Below the pieces are notes generated by a model. The model did not search any database, had not been told where the DNA came from, and worked only from the letters and a program-made list of their open reading frames with translations. A program made the position numbers and the translations under genes. Positions 9,467 to 19,791 of a stretch of 64,000 nucleotides of DNA are shown here, one piece after another. Position 1 is the stretch's first letter. Every line of letters starts with the position of its first letter. This DNA is from Sphaerolaimus hirsutus (lineage: Eukaryota; Nematoda; Chromadorea; Monhysterida; Sphaerolaimidae): positions 9,666,704 to 9,730,703 of the forward strand of contig OZ038452.1 of NCBI GenBank assembly GCA_964036195.1, read 5' to 3'.

Positions 9467-9837
9467 ATAAACATAATAAAAAAGTGTTCCTTTTTTGGAT
9501 AAAAAAGGGGTGAAAAAGGGGTCATTATGAAGGTAATCACTACTCAGAACGTCTTTGGAAATTCTAACATAAGTTTATCATTGCTCTATTGCTGAACGAA
9601 GACATAAGTATCGACGGCAGGGCATCAAGTCCGACAACTTTATGTTTAATAACTACTTACACCATGGAAACATCAATGGCACCATGGCATGGCACCTATA
9701 AATGGGGCTGGCACCTTTTCCTTACCACATCTGTCACATTTTTAAATCAGTTCCTCATTTTGATCATTGTGTGCCATTTAAATTTGTATCATCTACTTTT
9801 CAGTAGAGATGATCAGTTGGGTTTGTGATCAAATGGA
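9467..9837. other. Gene-free stretch after the dUTPase gene
   Basis: It starts with A-rich sequence containing AATAAA-like hexamers, probably the 3' end signal of the rightward block. No terminal inverted repeat of the Polinton-like element could be identified here, so its right boundary is unknown. No gene is visible. Confidence 0.4.
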
Positions 9838-11654
9838 AATGCAATATGCCAAATGAGATATGCCCTGCTATACGAAAAGCAAAATATCGAAAATATCGAA
9901 ATGCCGGAAAACGGAAAACGGAAAGCAAAATTTTCACGGAAACGGAAAAAAATAAAGTGAAATTAGCACGGTAATAGACAAATTTGCAGAAGGAAAACCT
10001 GCATGCAGGTTTGCCTGTTTGGCTTTGATTGTGGTAGCTGTACATTCTGCAACTATGGATCATGCCTGTAACTTCACTTGTAGTTCAAGCTTAACTGAAC
10101 CAACAAAAAATCATCAAAAAGTAGCCATAGTGGCCATAGGAAAGGAAACACTACGACAATTTCACAGTCTAGAAGCAGTGGGAATCACTGATGACCCCTA
10201 TGCAGTTGATGACGACATTGCAGAGGAGATGATAATAAATACATAAAATTCAATGACAACAACAAACAATACTATATTGACTGGCCGTATAAAGAGAGTA
10301 TCAGTGACCTGCCCATGGGAAAAGCAGAAGCCTTGGTGTGGTGTAAATCACTGATAAGAAGATTCAACAAAGATACAAACTTATTTGAACAATACCGGAA
10401 AGTTTTGGACGACCAACTAGAAAAGGGAATAATTGAGATCTGTGACGACAAAACAGACAACAAGGGGATTCATTACCTGCCACACCAGCCAGTAATCACG
10501 CTGGGCAAATCGACATCATGCAGAATCGTGAACAATGGGTCGGCAGGTAAGCCCAGTTTCAACGAGTGCCTTTTTAGAGGACCAATTACAACACCATTAG
10601 CACTGGGCCTACTCCTGAGGTTCAGGGCAGGCAATCTAGCATTAATTGCTGATATTGAAAAAGCATTTTTGCAAATAGGATTGCATGACCAAGCTAGAGA
10701 CTACACACAATTTTTCTGGCTGAAAGATGCCTCAAAACCAGTAACTGAAAATAACTTAATAGTACTTCGTTTTAAACATGTACTGTTTGGACTTGTCTGC
10801 AGCCCAGCAATTTTGGGAGCAGTCATAAAATACCATTTAAATGTGACAATAAACAACATGAATGAATATGAAGAAAATGAAGGGGAATGAAACCAGTTGG
10901 CGATGATAATAAACAACATTTACGTCGATAACTTCATCAAGAGTGTCACGAGTGAAGTTGAAGCTTTAGAACTATATTACAAAGTCAAAGCTTTATTTAA
11001 CCAATGTTCTATGAACATGAGGGAATAGCTGTCAAACTCCAGATCAGTCATGAATGAAATAGCAGAAAATGACAGGAGTCCAAAGGTGAATAAAATTGTC
11101 GCAGTAATGGGCATGAAATAAAATCACTGAACGGACATGCTGGCAATATCAACACCAAAATTGCAAATTGACAGCATCACAACACCAACCAGACAAAACT
11201 TGAATAAATTATTGGTGTCAGCATATGACCCAATTGGGTTCACAGCACCTGTTTCACTGACCCTGAAATCCCAGTTGTCAATGCTGCTCCAAGAGACAAA
11301 AACAACACAATGGGATGAGCCAATTGAAGATAAATACAGATTGGAACAACAATGAAAAATGCCAGAAAACTGAAAATTTAGCCAGAAAATGGAAAAATGG
11401 CCTGGTAAAACAAAAACGGAAAGGTAAAAATTTTTCAGCCGGAAAACGGAAAAATGGGCCGGAAAAACGGAAACGGAAAGGTAAAAAATTTTCAGCTGCC
11501 GGAAAACGGAAAGGTAAAAATTTTTCAGCTGCCGGAAAACGGAAAACGGAAAGGTAAAAATTTTTCGGCTGCCGGAAAATGGAAAACGGAAAGGTAAAAA
11601 ATTTTCCTGCGGAAAGGCGGAAAACGGAAACAGAAATTTGACACCGTAGCCATA
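9838..11654. repeat. Degenerate CGGAAA-type element interrupted by a BEL fragment
   Basis: Runs of GGAAAACGGAAA with variants occur at about 9895-10000 and 11400-11640. They match the 572/574-bp elements at 13150 and 18420, including the CCTGCATGCAGGTTT-like middle. The right end (TTTGACACCGTA) is a mutated form of the family end GTTGACACCCTA. A BEL reverse-transcriptase fragment lies between the two halves. The left end is not recognisable. Confidence 0.55.
10049..11355 (+). pseudogene. BEL/Pao reverse-transcriptase fragment, degraded
   Basis: The translated pieces parallel the intact BEL polyprotein encoded at 25163-34855. They share FHSLE.xGITDDP, LPHQPVIT, RFRAG, ADIEKAFLQI, the YVDN catalytic box (about 10921-10932) and SAYDPIGFTAP. 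Several stops (for example 10888-10890 and near 11026) and frame changes break it, so it cannot make a protein. Only the part from the protease-RT linker to the region after RT remains; no LTRs flank it. It is clearly older than, and diverged from, the complete element downstream. Confidence 0.8.
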
Positions 11655-11866
11655 ACTGGATTATCCAAGGAATTATCCTGGTTCTGTCAAAAGTCGCACG
11701 TAGGCCTAACCTTTTGCATTGTACAGGTGTCTGTCGGGTTCTCATTTGCGCATTTCAGTTCCAATTCCAAAAAACGTTCGAATGCATAACTCAAAATTGC
11801 AGCGTGATGCATCAATGGGCGTGTAAAAAATTACACTGTCTCGTTATTTCGTATGATAAATCCTAC
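11655..11866. repeat. Dispersed repeat shared with 61836-62054
   Basis: About 210 bases, from TAACTGGATTATCC to ATAAATCCTAC, are nearly identical to 61836-62054. The copy here is split by the element at 11867-12968 and resumes at 12969. The type of this repeat is not recognised. Confidence 0.75.
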
Positions 11867-12968
11867 TAGGGTTGGCAAGCGATTGTTTTAAGCGATTTTT
11901 TTTTATTCCGATTTAAAAAAAAATCGCAGCACCCGTACCGATTTTTTTAATTAAAAATCGCTGGCAAAAAAATTTGGTACACAAGCACTAGGTAAAATGC
12001 AAAAAATTTGCGCGCAAGCGCACACTTTCATGCAAACAATCCATCAGTTGCTTTTTTCATGGCTTTTACAACCAATTTGGGGGTGTAGTACCCATTCATG
12101 TGTGCTTTTAAGCGTGTAAGGTAGGCTGTGAATCATTTTAGGGAGTTATGCTTTGTGTTGTCACAAACATTTATGAAAATGCATCCATGTTCACTTCCAA
12201 TATCACTTATATTTTGTTCTGAGCAGGAACATGCTATTTCTGCAAACAAAATTGTAAATGGTCGATGAAATGTGATTCATGTTACAAATAATTAATTATT
12301 AATTCAATTACACTTACACTTAAAATAACTGACTTTCAAGCTTTTCTCAAGCTCTACCAGGGGTCTCCTAGGGGGGGGGGGAGGGGGGGTGCTGCCCCCC
12401 CCAAATCCGCCAGCTATCTATCTATCCCAGAGGCTGCTCAGCTATCTATCTATCCTGAGGCAAAATTTTTGGCTACTACCCCCAAAGACCCCCCCCCCCC
12501 CCAAATCGCTCAGCTATCTATCTATCTGGAGTGGTTTTTGAGAAATTTAGCCTTTAGCAAAAATTTAGCAGAAATTTATACCTGTTTTTAGCCATTTCAA
12601 ACCTACTTTTGGCCACTTTTAGCCGATTATTAGCGATTTTTTCCCTTTCAGCCTTCTATGTACTGAAAAAGCCTCTATATTTTGCCCACGCGAGCCCCCC
12701 CCAGAAAATTTTGTCAGCTCTCTTTCCCTCCGGAGGAGCGATTTGCTATATATCCAGCCCCCGCGAGGGCCAAAATCTTGGAGACCCCTGAGCTCTACAG
12801 TACCTATATCAGCACAGAAAGCATAAGTGTGCACTCCCTACCAATTTATATGGCTTTTATTACCACCAGAGGCGATTTTAGGCAGAAATGGGGCTAATTT
12901 TGACCCCAGCGATTTTTATTTAAAAAAATCGGGGTCGTTTGAAAAAAATCGATTTCTTTCCAACCCTA
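11867..12968. mobile_element. hAT-type non-autonomous element, TIR TAGGGTTGG, TSD AATCCTAC
   Basis: The ends TAGGGTTGG and CCAACCCTA are inverted repeats. They are flanked by identical 8-bp duplications AATCCTAC at 11859-11866 and 12969-12976. The inner ends carry AT-rich runs. No transposase is present. The uninterrupted target is visible at about 62041-62050, which confirms this as an insertion. It has taken a second element at 12358-12790. Confidence 0.88.
12358..12790. mobile_element. Nested hAT-type MITE, TIR CAGGGGTCTCC, TSD AGCTCTAC
   Basis: Inverted ends CAGGGGTCTCC and GGAGACCCCTG with 8-bp duplications AGCTCTAC at 12350-12357 and 12791-12798. The interior has G/C homopolymers and repeated CAGCTATCTATCTATC blocks, which also occur at about 56740-56825. 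It inserted into the element at 11867-12968 and is therefore younger. Confidence 0.88.
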
Positions 12969-13083
12969 AATCCTACTGTACATCACTACACTTGGTATTA
13001 TTTTCAGATCAATCCCTTAAACGCAATTCTCCGAGCAAACACTCAATTCTGTCTCTGTCGCTGTATACGTACGTATATTTACA

Positions 13084-14093
13084 TACCGTATTTCCTCGAA
13101 ATACCCCCCGGGGGGTGATTGTTTCATAGTGGTCCCGAGAGGGGGGGGGTAGGGTGTCAACAAAAACTTTTTGGCGGAAAACGGAAACGGAAACGGAAAA
13201 AAATTTGCACTTGCCGGAAAACGGAAACGGAAACGGAAAAAAATTTGCACTTGCCGGAAAACGGAAAACGGAAAAATGAAAGGCCGGAAAACGGAAACGG
13301 AAACGGAAAAATTTACTGAAATCATGCCGGAAACGGAAAAAATTTGCTGAAATTTTGCCGGAAACGGAAAAAAATTTGCAGAAATGTATCCGGAAATAAA
13401 AAAATTTGCAGAAATCTTGCTAGAAATAGAATAAAATCACATAATTGAGATTTTGCATGCATGTTTACCAGTTTGGCTGAAACAGAAAACAGAAAATTGA
13501 GCTGGAAAGTGAAAATAAGTTGGCAAAACTGACAATTGAGCCGGAAAACGGAAAAAAGGCGGAAAAACTGAAAATTTAGCCGGAAAACGGAAAATGGGCC
13601 GGAAAAACGGAAACGGAAACGGAAAAAAAATTCAGCAGCCGGAAAACGGAAACGGAAACAGAAAAAAATTTGCCTGCGGAAAGCGGAAACGGAAAACGGA
13701 AAACGGAAAGTTGACACCCTAGGGGGGGGGGGGTTAAACGAGGGGGGGGGGGGGTTATTATTTCACAAGAAAAATTTTGAAAACCATGTACGAAATTGTT
13801 GTCTGAAACGTACGCAGACGTCGAAAAATGCAACAAAAACCGCCATTTATAAGGTTCTGTAGACTAATATTAGTATGTAGATGGTATGTACACTGTTCTA
13901 ACGTGACACCGACATCGTTTTCACGTGTGTTCTGCAGTACACAGAACACAAACTACCGTTATTGTCATGTACGTTCCCTTTACACTCAATTTGGGGGGTT
14001 TTTTCGAGGGGGGGGGGGTGATTGTTTCATAGTGGTCTCGAGAGAGGGGGGGGGGTCAAACGAGGGGGGGGGGTATTTCGAGGAAATACGGTA
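13084..14093. mobile_element. TA-flanked foldback element (CCGTATTTCCTCGAAATA family)
   Basis: TA then CCGTATTTCCTCGAAATACC at the left, and the inverted copy then TA at the right, suit a Tc1/mariner-like target. Long C or G runs lie just inside the ends. The middle (13760-13975) matches the copies at 16541 and 22411. It was interrupted by the CGGAAA element at 13150-13721. Confidence 0.8.
13150..13721. mobile_element. CGGAAA-rich hAT-type element, TIR TAGGGTGTCAAC (572 bp)
   Basis: The ends TAGGGTGTCAAC and GTTGACACCCTA are inverted repeats, and the element sits in a G-run, so any duplication is GGGGGGGG. The body is made of CGGAAA-like units. The minus strand reads as long Phe-Arg-Phe-Pro-like frames, which I treat as an artefact of the repeat. 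Length and order agree with the copy at 18420-18993. Confidence 0.82.
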
Positions 14094-15004
14094 CGTATGC
14101 AGCGGTCCCTGGCGCTGGCGTCATGGCGTGGCGCCTACGAATGGCCTCCATTTTCCGGCCGTTTTATGTTTCAACAAAACTGGTAAACCTGCATGCTGAG
14201 CACTGAAATGCAATGTGACAATCGTTTCTGGTCGATATCTCTTACAGGTCGCAGTTGCCGTTTATTACAAAACCTTAAAAAATCCATGAATTGTGTCGCT
14301 ACCGGGGCTGTACCGTAATTTACGTGCATATTCAAAACCAATGAAAAAAAATTGATGATTATTTGATTAGTATAAATACTATTGAAACTGTAATACGATG
14401 ATGGTACCGCGCCGCATCTCGCCGATAAACTAATCAAAAGGTATTTGTCGCGATTAGGTCAAATGAAATTTGAGTAAAATTCAGAAGTGAATGTGGCGTG
14501 TATGTATACTCTGGTTACTTTACACCCTGCACGCGTGGTTCCCGCTGGAAGTGTGCCAACGATTGTTAGCGCGTACGAGTTTCATAAAAAGATTACAAAA
14601 TTGATTGTTGTTATAATGTTATTCATTTACATACTCACATCGATGAATTTTCAACAGTGGACAACATATTTTCAGTTTTTTACACATTCAACTGTAGAAA
14701 AATGATGGGAAAAACTTGTAAAATGTTTCAACATATACATATTACCTATACGAATTTTCATTATTTTTCGGTGTCGCATGCACGGAACGCTGCCACTGGC
14801 ACACAAATATCTAGCCGTGTACACTGTCAGTCAACTCACCGGGGTATAGGTGCAAAAGGTTTCTAATGCGAACCTGCGGGGTAGATAGATCCCGACTATA
14901 AAATTAGCTTTTGGGCTGCTACTGTCCATAACAAGAAAAGTCTGAACTATTCTGAAACATGAACAAAACTTAATGAATATTGCTGCACTAAGAATAAATG
15001 CATT
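14094..15004. other. Stretch without recognisable gene
   Basis: Short open frames on both strands show no recognisable motif and no consistent splice signals. No inverted-repeat element was identified. The sequence is moderately AT-rich, non-repetitive DNA upstream of the WRNIP1 exons. Confidence 0.4.
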
Positions 15005-15312
15005 TACCGTATTTGCTTAAATAGTTCCCCCTTGAATAATTCCCCCTCGAATAATCCCCCCTGTAAGACAAGTGAGGCAATAATAACCCCCCTCGAATAA
15101 TTCCCCTCTTAAAGATATTTCATCAATTAGTTGTGCCAAATTTGAACAAAGAAGCACGTTTTTGCGTTGAAAATGAACATTTCGTGACATGACTTGTAGA
15201 AAAATCCCCGAACATTTTCACGAAAGAATAATTCCCCCTCAAATAGTTCCCCCCTCAAAAAAGTCTGGCGAAATAATAATCCCCCAGGGGGGTTGTTCAA
15301 GCAAATACGGTA
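15005..15312. mobile_element. TA-flanked foldback element, CCGTATTTGCTTAAATAG variant
   Basis: TA, then CCGTATTTGCTTAAATAG, C-rich repeats of AATAATTCCCCC type, and the inverted right end before TA at 15311-15312. It is a sister of the 13084 family with different subterminal sequence; similar repeats recur at 59391-59520 and 63876-64000. Confidence 0.75.
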
Positions 15313-15530
15313 CAAACTAAAGGGACGGTCATCTCGGGCATTTATGTAGCCAACCCCCCATTGTACCCATAAATGTTATCCAAATGTTGTACACATTCAA
15401 CATTTTAAAATCTTGACAACAATAATCACACAGTGCGCACAGTCCCAACTATTCTGCACAATAGTGTACCACATCTCGTTACATTAACCACTGTCCCTTG
15501 CAGCGGGTGGGCGATCGAGCGCGCCGGGAT

Positions 15531-17068
15531 TCGCATTGAAAAAATCTCTGGGAGATTTATATTTAAAAAATCTCAGAAAATCTCAGAAAATATAAGATTT
15601 TCTGAGATTTATATTTTTTCCATGATTTTCCAGAGAGATTTAATTATATTTTCTCCTGATTGAGAAAATCTCTCGAGAAAATCTGCCTATATTTTCCAAT
15701 TTTCACATTCACTAGTTTGCAATTCACTAGTTCATGTGCTTTTTTACCAAGTTTCATCTATTTTTAACCATATATTTGCTTATATACCCATTTTTGGGTA
15801 TTTTGCCCCTATTTGTAGTTTTCCCTCTCCTTTTTCTGTTCTCTGTTCCAGCCAATAAAAAGTTATCTGAAATGCATTTTCTGTACTCAAGTACTTTCAA
15901 GAAGTATACATAGAGTACTGGTACTTTTTCAGCAGAAATTTAGATGTATTTACTTAGTACCCAAGTATATGTATTTTTGCGTAAATGTAAATAAGTTTTA
16001 ACCCCTGAACCATACTGAAGCCCTGCAGTCCCATGAAGACCCAGTGCTTAGTATGGGGCTGTACCTAAGCACCGCGTCTACATTGGCATTGGATGTTGCT
16101 ACTTGTACAATGGGTAAACTTATGCACTGGGTTCTAGCCATTTTAACAACCAAAGAGTTGACAGCATGCTTTGGAAATATAGTTACCAAATTTTGGTGAA
16201 AAAGTCTGTGGGGATCATCACACGTGAAAGTAATGTATTCAACTATAAGGAAAAATGTGCCTAAACCATATTTTTGTTCATTATACAGATACTCAATACA
16301 TGGTAGTACAAAGTGTGCCATCAGTAGACAATATGCGGTTATCATATGAAATTGTGAATGAAAAGGTTAAGCAACACATAATGTGCTTAATATCTACCTA
16401 CTCTCAATGGTTCAAACACCTTGAAATGTCAATTTAATCATACTTTAAGAAGAAGAGATTTTATGAGATTTTTTTGAACTGCAAGAGATTTTCTCAGAGA
16501 TTTAATTATATTTTCGAAAATGACCCAAGAGATTTAATTACCGTATTTCCTCGAAATACCCCCCGGGGGGTGATTGTTTCATAGTGGTCCCGAGAGGGGG
16601 GGGGTTAAACGAGGGGGTGGGTATTTCGAGGGGGGGGGTTATTATTTCACAAGACAATTTTTGAAAACCAAGTACGAAATAGTCGTCTGAAACGTACGCA
16701 GACGTCGAAAAATGCAACAAAAACCGCCATTTATAAGGTACTGTAGACTAATATTAGTATGTAGATGGTATGTACACTGTTCTAACGTGACACCGACATT
16801 GTTTTAACGTGTGTTCTGCAGTACACAGAACACAAACTGCAGTATATGTCATGTACGTTCCCTTTACACTCAATTTGGGGGGGGGGTATTTCGAGGGGGG
16901 GGGTGATTGTTTCATAGTGGTCCCGAGAGGGGGGGGGGTCAAACGAGGGGGGGGGTATTTCGAGGGGGGGGGTATTTCGAGGAAATACGGTATATTTTTT
17001 TCTTGAGAGATTTTCTGAGATAATATTTAATTATATTTTCTCAAAATCAGTCGTTTTTTTCAATGCTA
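15531..17068. mobile_element. hAT-type element inside WRNIP1 exon, TIR TAGCATTG, TSD GCCGGGAT
   Basis: The left end TCGCATTGAAAAAA and right end TTTTTTTCAATGCTA are inverted repeats. GCCGGGAT is duplicated at 15523-15530 and 17069-17076. The subterminal regions are rich in AATCTC and ATATAATTAAA repeats. A TA-flanked foldback (16541-16990) is nested within it. The second copy of this family, in the opposite orientation, is at 43245-44649. No transposase is encoded. Confidence 0.9.
16539..16992. mobile_element. TA-flanked foldback nested in the exon-A element
   Basis: TA plus CCGTATTTCCTCGAAATACC at 16541 and the inverted copy ending at 16990 plus TA. The interior closely matches 13725-14091. 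Several G-runs of eight or more lie near both ends. Confidence 0.82.
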
Positions 17069-17416
17069 GCCGGGATCGAGCTGCTGTGCGAGCTGAGCGA
17101 CGGCGACGCGCGGCGGGCACTCAACGCCCTACAGGTTGCACTGTCTGCCGCCGCTAGCAGGTTTTAAATTTTTGAAGTTGTTTTTGTTGTGGAGGGGCTG
17201 TGGGCGTGACTTGGGGAAAAATTGAGGTGTACTGTGTTTGTACACTTTTTTGAATCTAGTTTTCCTTTGTAGTAATGCTTTGTTTCGTTTGTTGGGTGTC
17301 CACAAATACACTTGTGTTTCGATTCAAACATCTAGGTAGACTTGATCGAGTACAAGCGTTACCTATGGTGTGGCACATACAAATTTGGACATTTATGTTG
17401 CAAAATTGTACGCCAA

Positions 17417-18047
17417 GGGCCAGATTTAATTCTGCCTACAGATTTGTAGGGTAGGGCGTACGCCCGATAGATTTTTTATAATTCAGGCGCATCGCCGCAC
17501 ATGCACCGAGAGCAATGCGGTTTGTAAAATATACGAAACCATCCCGTACGGTCGCCGATATTGCAATATGACGTATATCGCTTCGATTTTGGCCCGGAAA
17601 TCACTATTTTGTTATTTCTTGGCCGTCTGCCAATTCGCTTTTTATTTTATTTTGTCGGGCGGGTCACTCGCATAAGTCGCGCTTTTGTACGCTCGTGCAT
17701 GCATTTCTTTCTTGTCGCTGCCCTCATGGTTTCGGTTGCAGACAGTGAACACTAAAAAAGTGACCACCTGACTACACCAAAGCGTGACTTATGCGAGTAA
17801 CCCGCCCGACAAAATAAAATAAAAAACGAATTGGCCGACGGCCAAGAAATGACGAAATCATGATTTCCGTGCCAAAATCTAAGTAATATACGTCATATTG
17901 CAATATCGGCGACCTTAAGGGATGGTTTTGTATATTTTACAAACCGCCTTGCTCTCGGTGCATGTGCGTCGATGCGGCTGAACTTTAAAAAATCTATCGG
18001 GCGTACGCCCTACCTTACAAATCTGTAGGGAGTATTAAATCTGGCCC
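17417..18047. mobile_element. Long foldback MITE in WRNIP1 intron
   Basis: About 280-base arms are nearly perfect inverted repeats. The left arm begins GGGCCAGATTTAAT and contains GTAGGGCGTACGCCC; the right arm is its complement ending ATTAAATCTGGCCC. The inner arms include GTCACTCGCATAAGTC. A central spacer of about 80 bases separates them. No clear target duplication was found. Confidence 0.75.
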
Positions 18048-18269
18048 CAGGTCCTAATGAAAGTTAAATAATTTGTATTTCCTGATAACGGTGACATGGA
18101 ACCAATGAAGTTCGAAATTAATAATTTTGATAAGGTAGCGTTTCCATTACATCTCAAATCACCACATTGTTTCCCAAACGCAGCTGCAGCACCGTAATCA
18201 CGTTAGCTAACTGCGCGGCGGCGGCAGCCAGGGCCCCGCTGCTGTACGACCGCACCGGCGACCGGCACC

Positions 18270-19094
18270 CATAGCATAACCTGGGGTGACAGTTTGAGGG
18301 GAGGGGTTCATTCGTAGTTGGTGTGTTCCCATTCTGTTGTGCATGGGCTGGATTTCCCGCAATTTGGATATGTTGGGGGTTAAGGTTAAATAATCTCATG
18401 ATCCGGAGTTAGGTGTGGTTAGGGTGTCAACAAAAATTTTTTGGCGGAAAACGGAAACGGAAACGGAAAAATTTTTGCACTAGCCGGAAAACGGAAACGG
18501 AAACGGAAAAAATTTTGGACTTGCTGGAAAACGGAAAACGGAAAAATGAAAGGCCGGAAAACGGAAACGGAAACGGAAAAAAATTATTGAAATTATGCCG
18601 GAAACGGAAAAAATTTGCTGAAATTTTGCCGGAAACGGAAAAAAATTTCCAGAAATTTATCCGGAAATAAAATTTTTTGCAGAAATCTTGCTAGAAATAG
18701 AAAAAATTCACATAATTGAGAACCTGCATGCATGTTTACCAGTTTGGCTGAAACAGAAAAACGAAAATTTAGCTGGAAAATGAAAAAAAGTTGGCAAAAC
18801 AGACAATTGAGTCGGAAAACGGAAAAAAGACGGAAAAACTGAAAATTTGGCCGGAAAACAGAAAATGGGCCGGAAAAACGGAAACGGAAAAAAAATTTAG
18901 CAGCCGGAAAACGGAAACGGAAACGGAAAAAAATATGCCTGCGGAAAGCGGAAACGGAAAACGGAAAACGGAAAACGGAAAGTTGACACCCTAGGTGTGG
19001 TGGTCTACAAAACCCATGCACAACAGAATGGTAACTCACCAAAGACGAATGAACGCCCCCCCCCCCTAAAATGCCACCCCCAGATTATGCTATG
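18270..19094. mobile_element. MITE inside WRNIP1 exon, TIR CATAGCATAA
   Basis: CATAGCATAACCTGGGGTG at the left and its near complement ending TTATGCTATG at the right extend into inverted arms of about 80 bases that contain CCCATGCACAACAGAATGG. The flanking 8-mers CCGGCACC (18262-18269) and CGGGCACT (19095-19102) agree at six of eight positions, so this is an aged or imperfect 8-bp duplication. A younger CGGAAA element lies inside. Confidence 0.78.
18420..18993. mobile_element. CGGAAA-rich hAT-type element, TSD GGTGTGGT (574 bp)
   Basis: TAGGGTGTCAAC and GTTGACACCCTA ends, with an exact 8-bp duplication GGTGTGGT at 18412-18419 and 18994-19001. The body matches 13150-13721 closely over its full length. 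It inserted into the MITE at 18270-19094. Confidence 0.9.
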
Positions 19095-19502
19095 CGGGCA
19101 CTACGACTGCATCTCGGCGCTGCACAAAAGCATCCGCGGCAGTGACGACAACGCGGCACTGTATTGGCTGGTGCAGTGGCACATGTGGAAACGGGTTTGG
19201 TGCCACTTGGTTGGTTGACTGACGCCTGACATATTCATGTCGTGTGGTGAATCGTGTTGATGCAACTGCGCCATCTGGTCTGATGCCATGTTGGTGCTGG
19301 CACTAGATCCTGATGGTTTTTCATAACTATGTGATGAAAATTCTGCCCAAAAATGAACATTCGGTCCGAAAACGGAATGGGGACTGGGCGTATTGCATTC
19401 CGTAATACGGGAGTATCAAGATTTGACTTCGTTCCTTAGCCACAAAGGTAGTTCGCATGGTTTGGTGACGTCATCCCCATAATGCCCCTGCCACATCTGC
19501 TG

Positions 19503-19602
19503 GCCACCATGCTGGAAGGTGGCGATGACCCCAGGTATATTGCTCGCAGACTGGTCAGAATGGCCAGCGAGGATATCGGATTGGCCGATCCCACCGCTTT
19601 GG
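19503..19602 (+). CDS. WRNIP1: WRNIP1 exon C
   Basis: It reads [19 protein letters not shown] then [14 protein letters not shown], a hallmark segment of the family. The donor is GGTGCG after 19602 (phase 1). At the expected start, the preceding bases are CTGCTG rather than an AG. The nearest upstream AG (19450) would add about 17 codons unlike the family. So this exon either uses a non-standard acceptor or has lost its splice site. Confidence 0.8.
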
Positions 19603-19791
19603 GTGCGTTTATATGGTTTGAGGGGCCTGATTTCATAGATTCAAAAAAAATATTTGTGAAATGCAAATCTGCTATTTTGAATGCGTTTTTGATTGCAAGA
19701 AAGTGCTTCCTTGATAAATAGCTACCTACGCTGGCGCCCCATCAAAATCACCGACACTTTACCACATGTTTTATCACCAATGCCCCCTCAG

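Larger units (their letters stand above)
15504..17160 (+). pseudogene. WRNIP1: WRNIP1 exon A (15504-15530 plus 17077-17160), split by hAT-type element
   Basis: The acceptor CCCTTGCAG precedes 15504 and the donor GTTTTA follows 17160. Coding resumes in frame after the insertion if one copy of the 8-bp duplication GCCGGGAT is ignored. It reads AIERAG, then IELLCELSDGDARR, then ALNALQVALSAAAS. This is the sensor-2/lid end of the ATPase module. Reading into the element from the left meets TGA at about 15661-15663, with no GT donor before it, so the insertion should truncate the product. Confidence 0.82.
18190..19170 (+). pseudogene. WRNIP1: WRNIP1 exon B (18190-18268 plus 19102-19170), split by MITE
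   Basis: The acceptor is GCTGCAG before 18190 (CAG before 18184 is also in phase), and the donor GTGCAG follows 19170. The first part reads TVITLANC, an Ala-rich stretch and LLYDRTGDRH. The second part reads YDCISALHKSIRGSDDNA then ALYWL. The join falls between His and Tyr codons exactly where the MITE sits. Reading into the MITE gives CAC CCA TAG, an immediate stop. Confidence 0.82.

Noticed and set aside
13150..13721. Long minus-strand frames rich in Phe-Arg-Phe-Pro within CGGAAA elements as real proteins
   Set aside because: They follow mechanically from GGAAAACGGAAA repeats, differ between copies, and have no conserved start or motif.
15531..17068. The exon-A element as a perfect introner spliced at its ends
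   Set aside because: The left end has no GT near the border, a stop occurs before any donor, and the acceptor at the right end gives the wrong phase.
18270..19094. The exon-B MITE as an intron using GGTGAC and CCCCCAG inside it
   Set aside because: The in-frame TAG created at the left border lies before the possible donor, so splicing there would not restore the frame.
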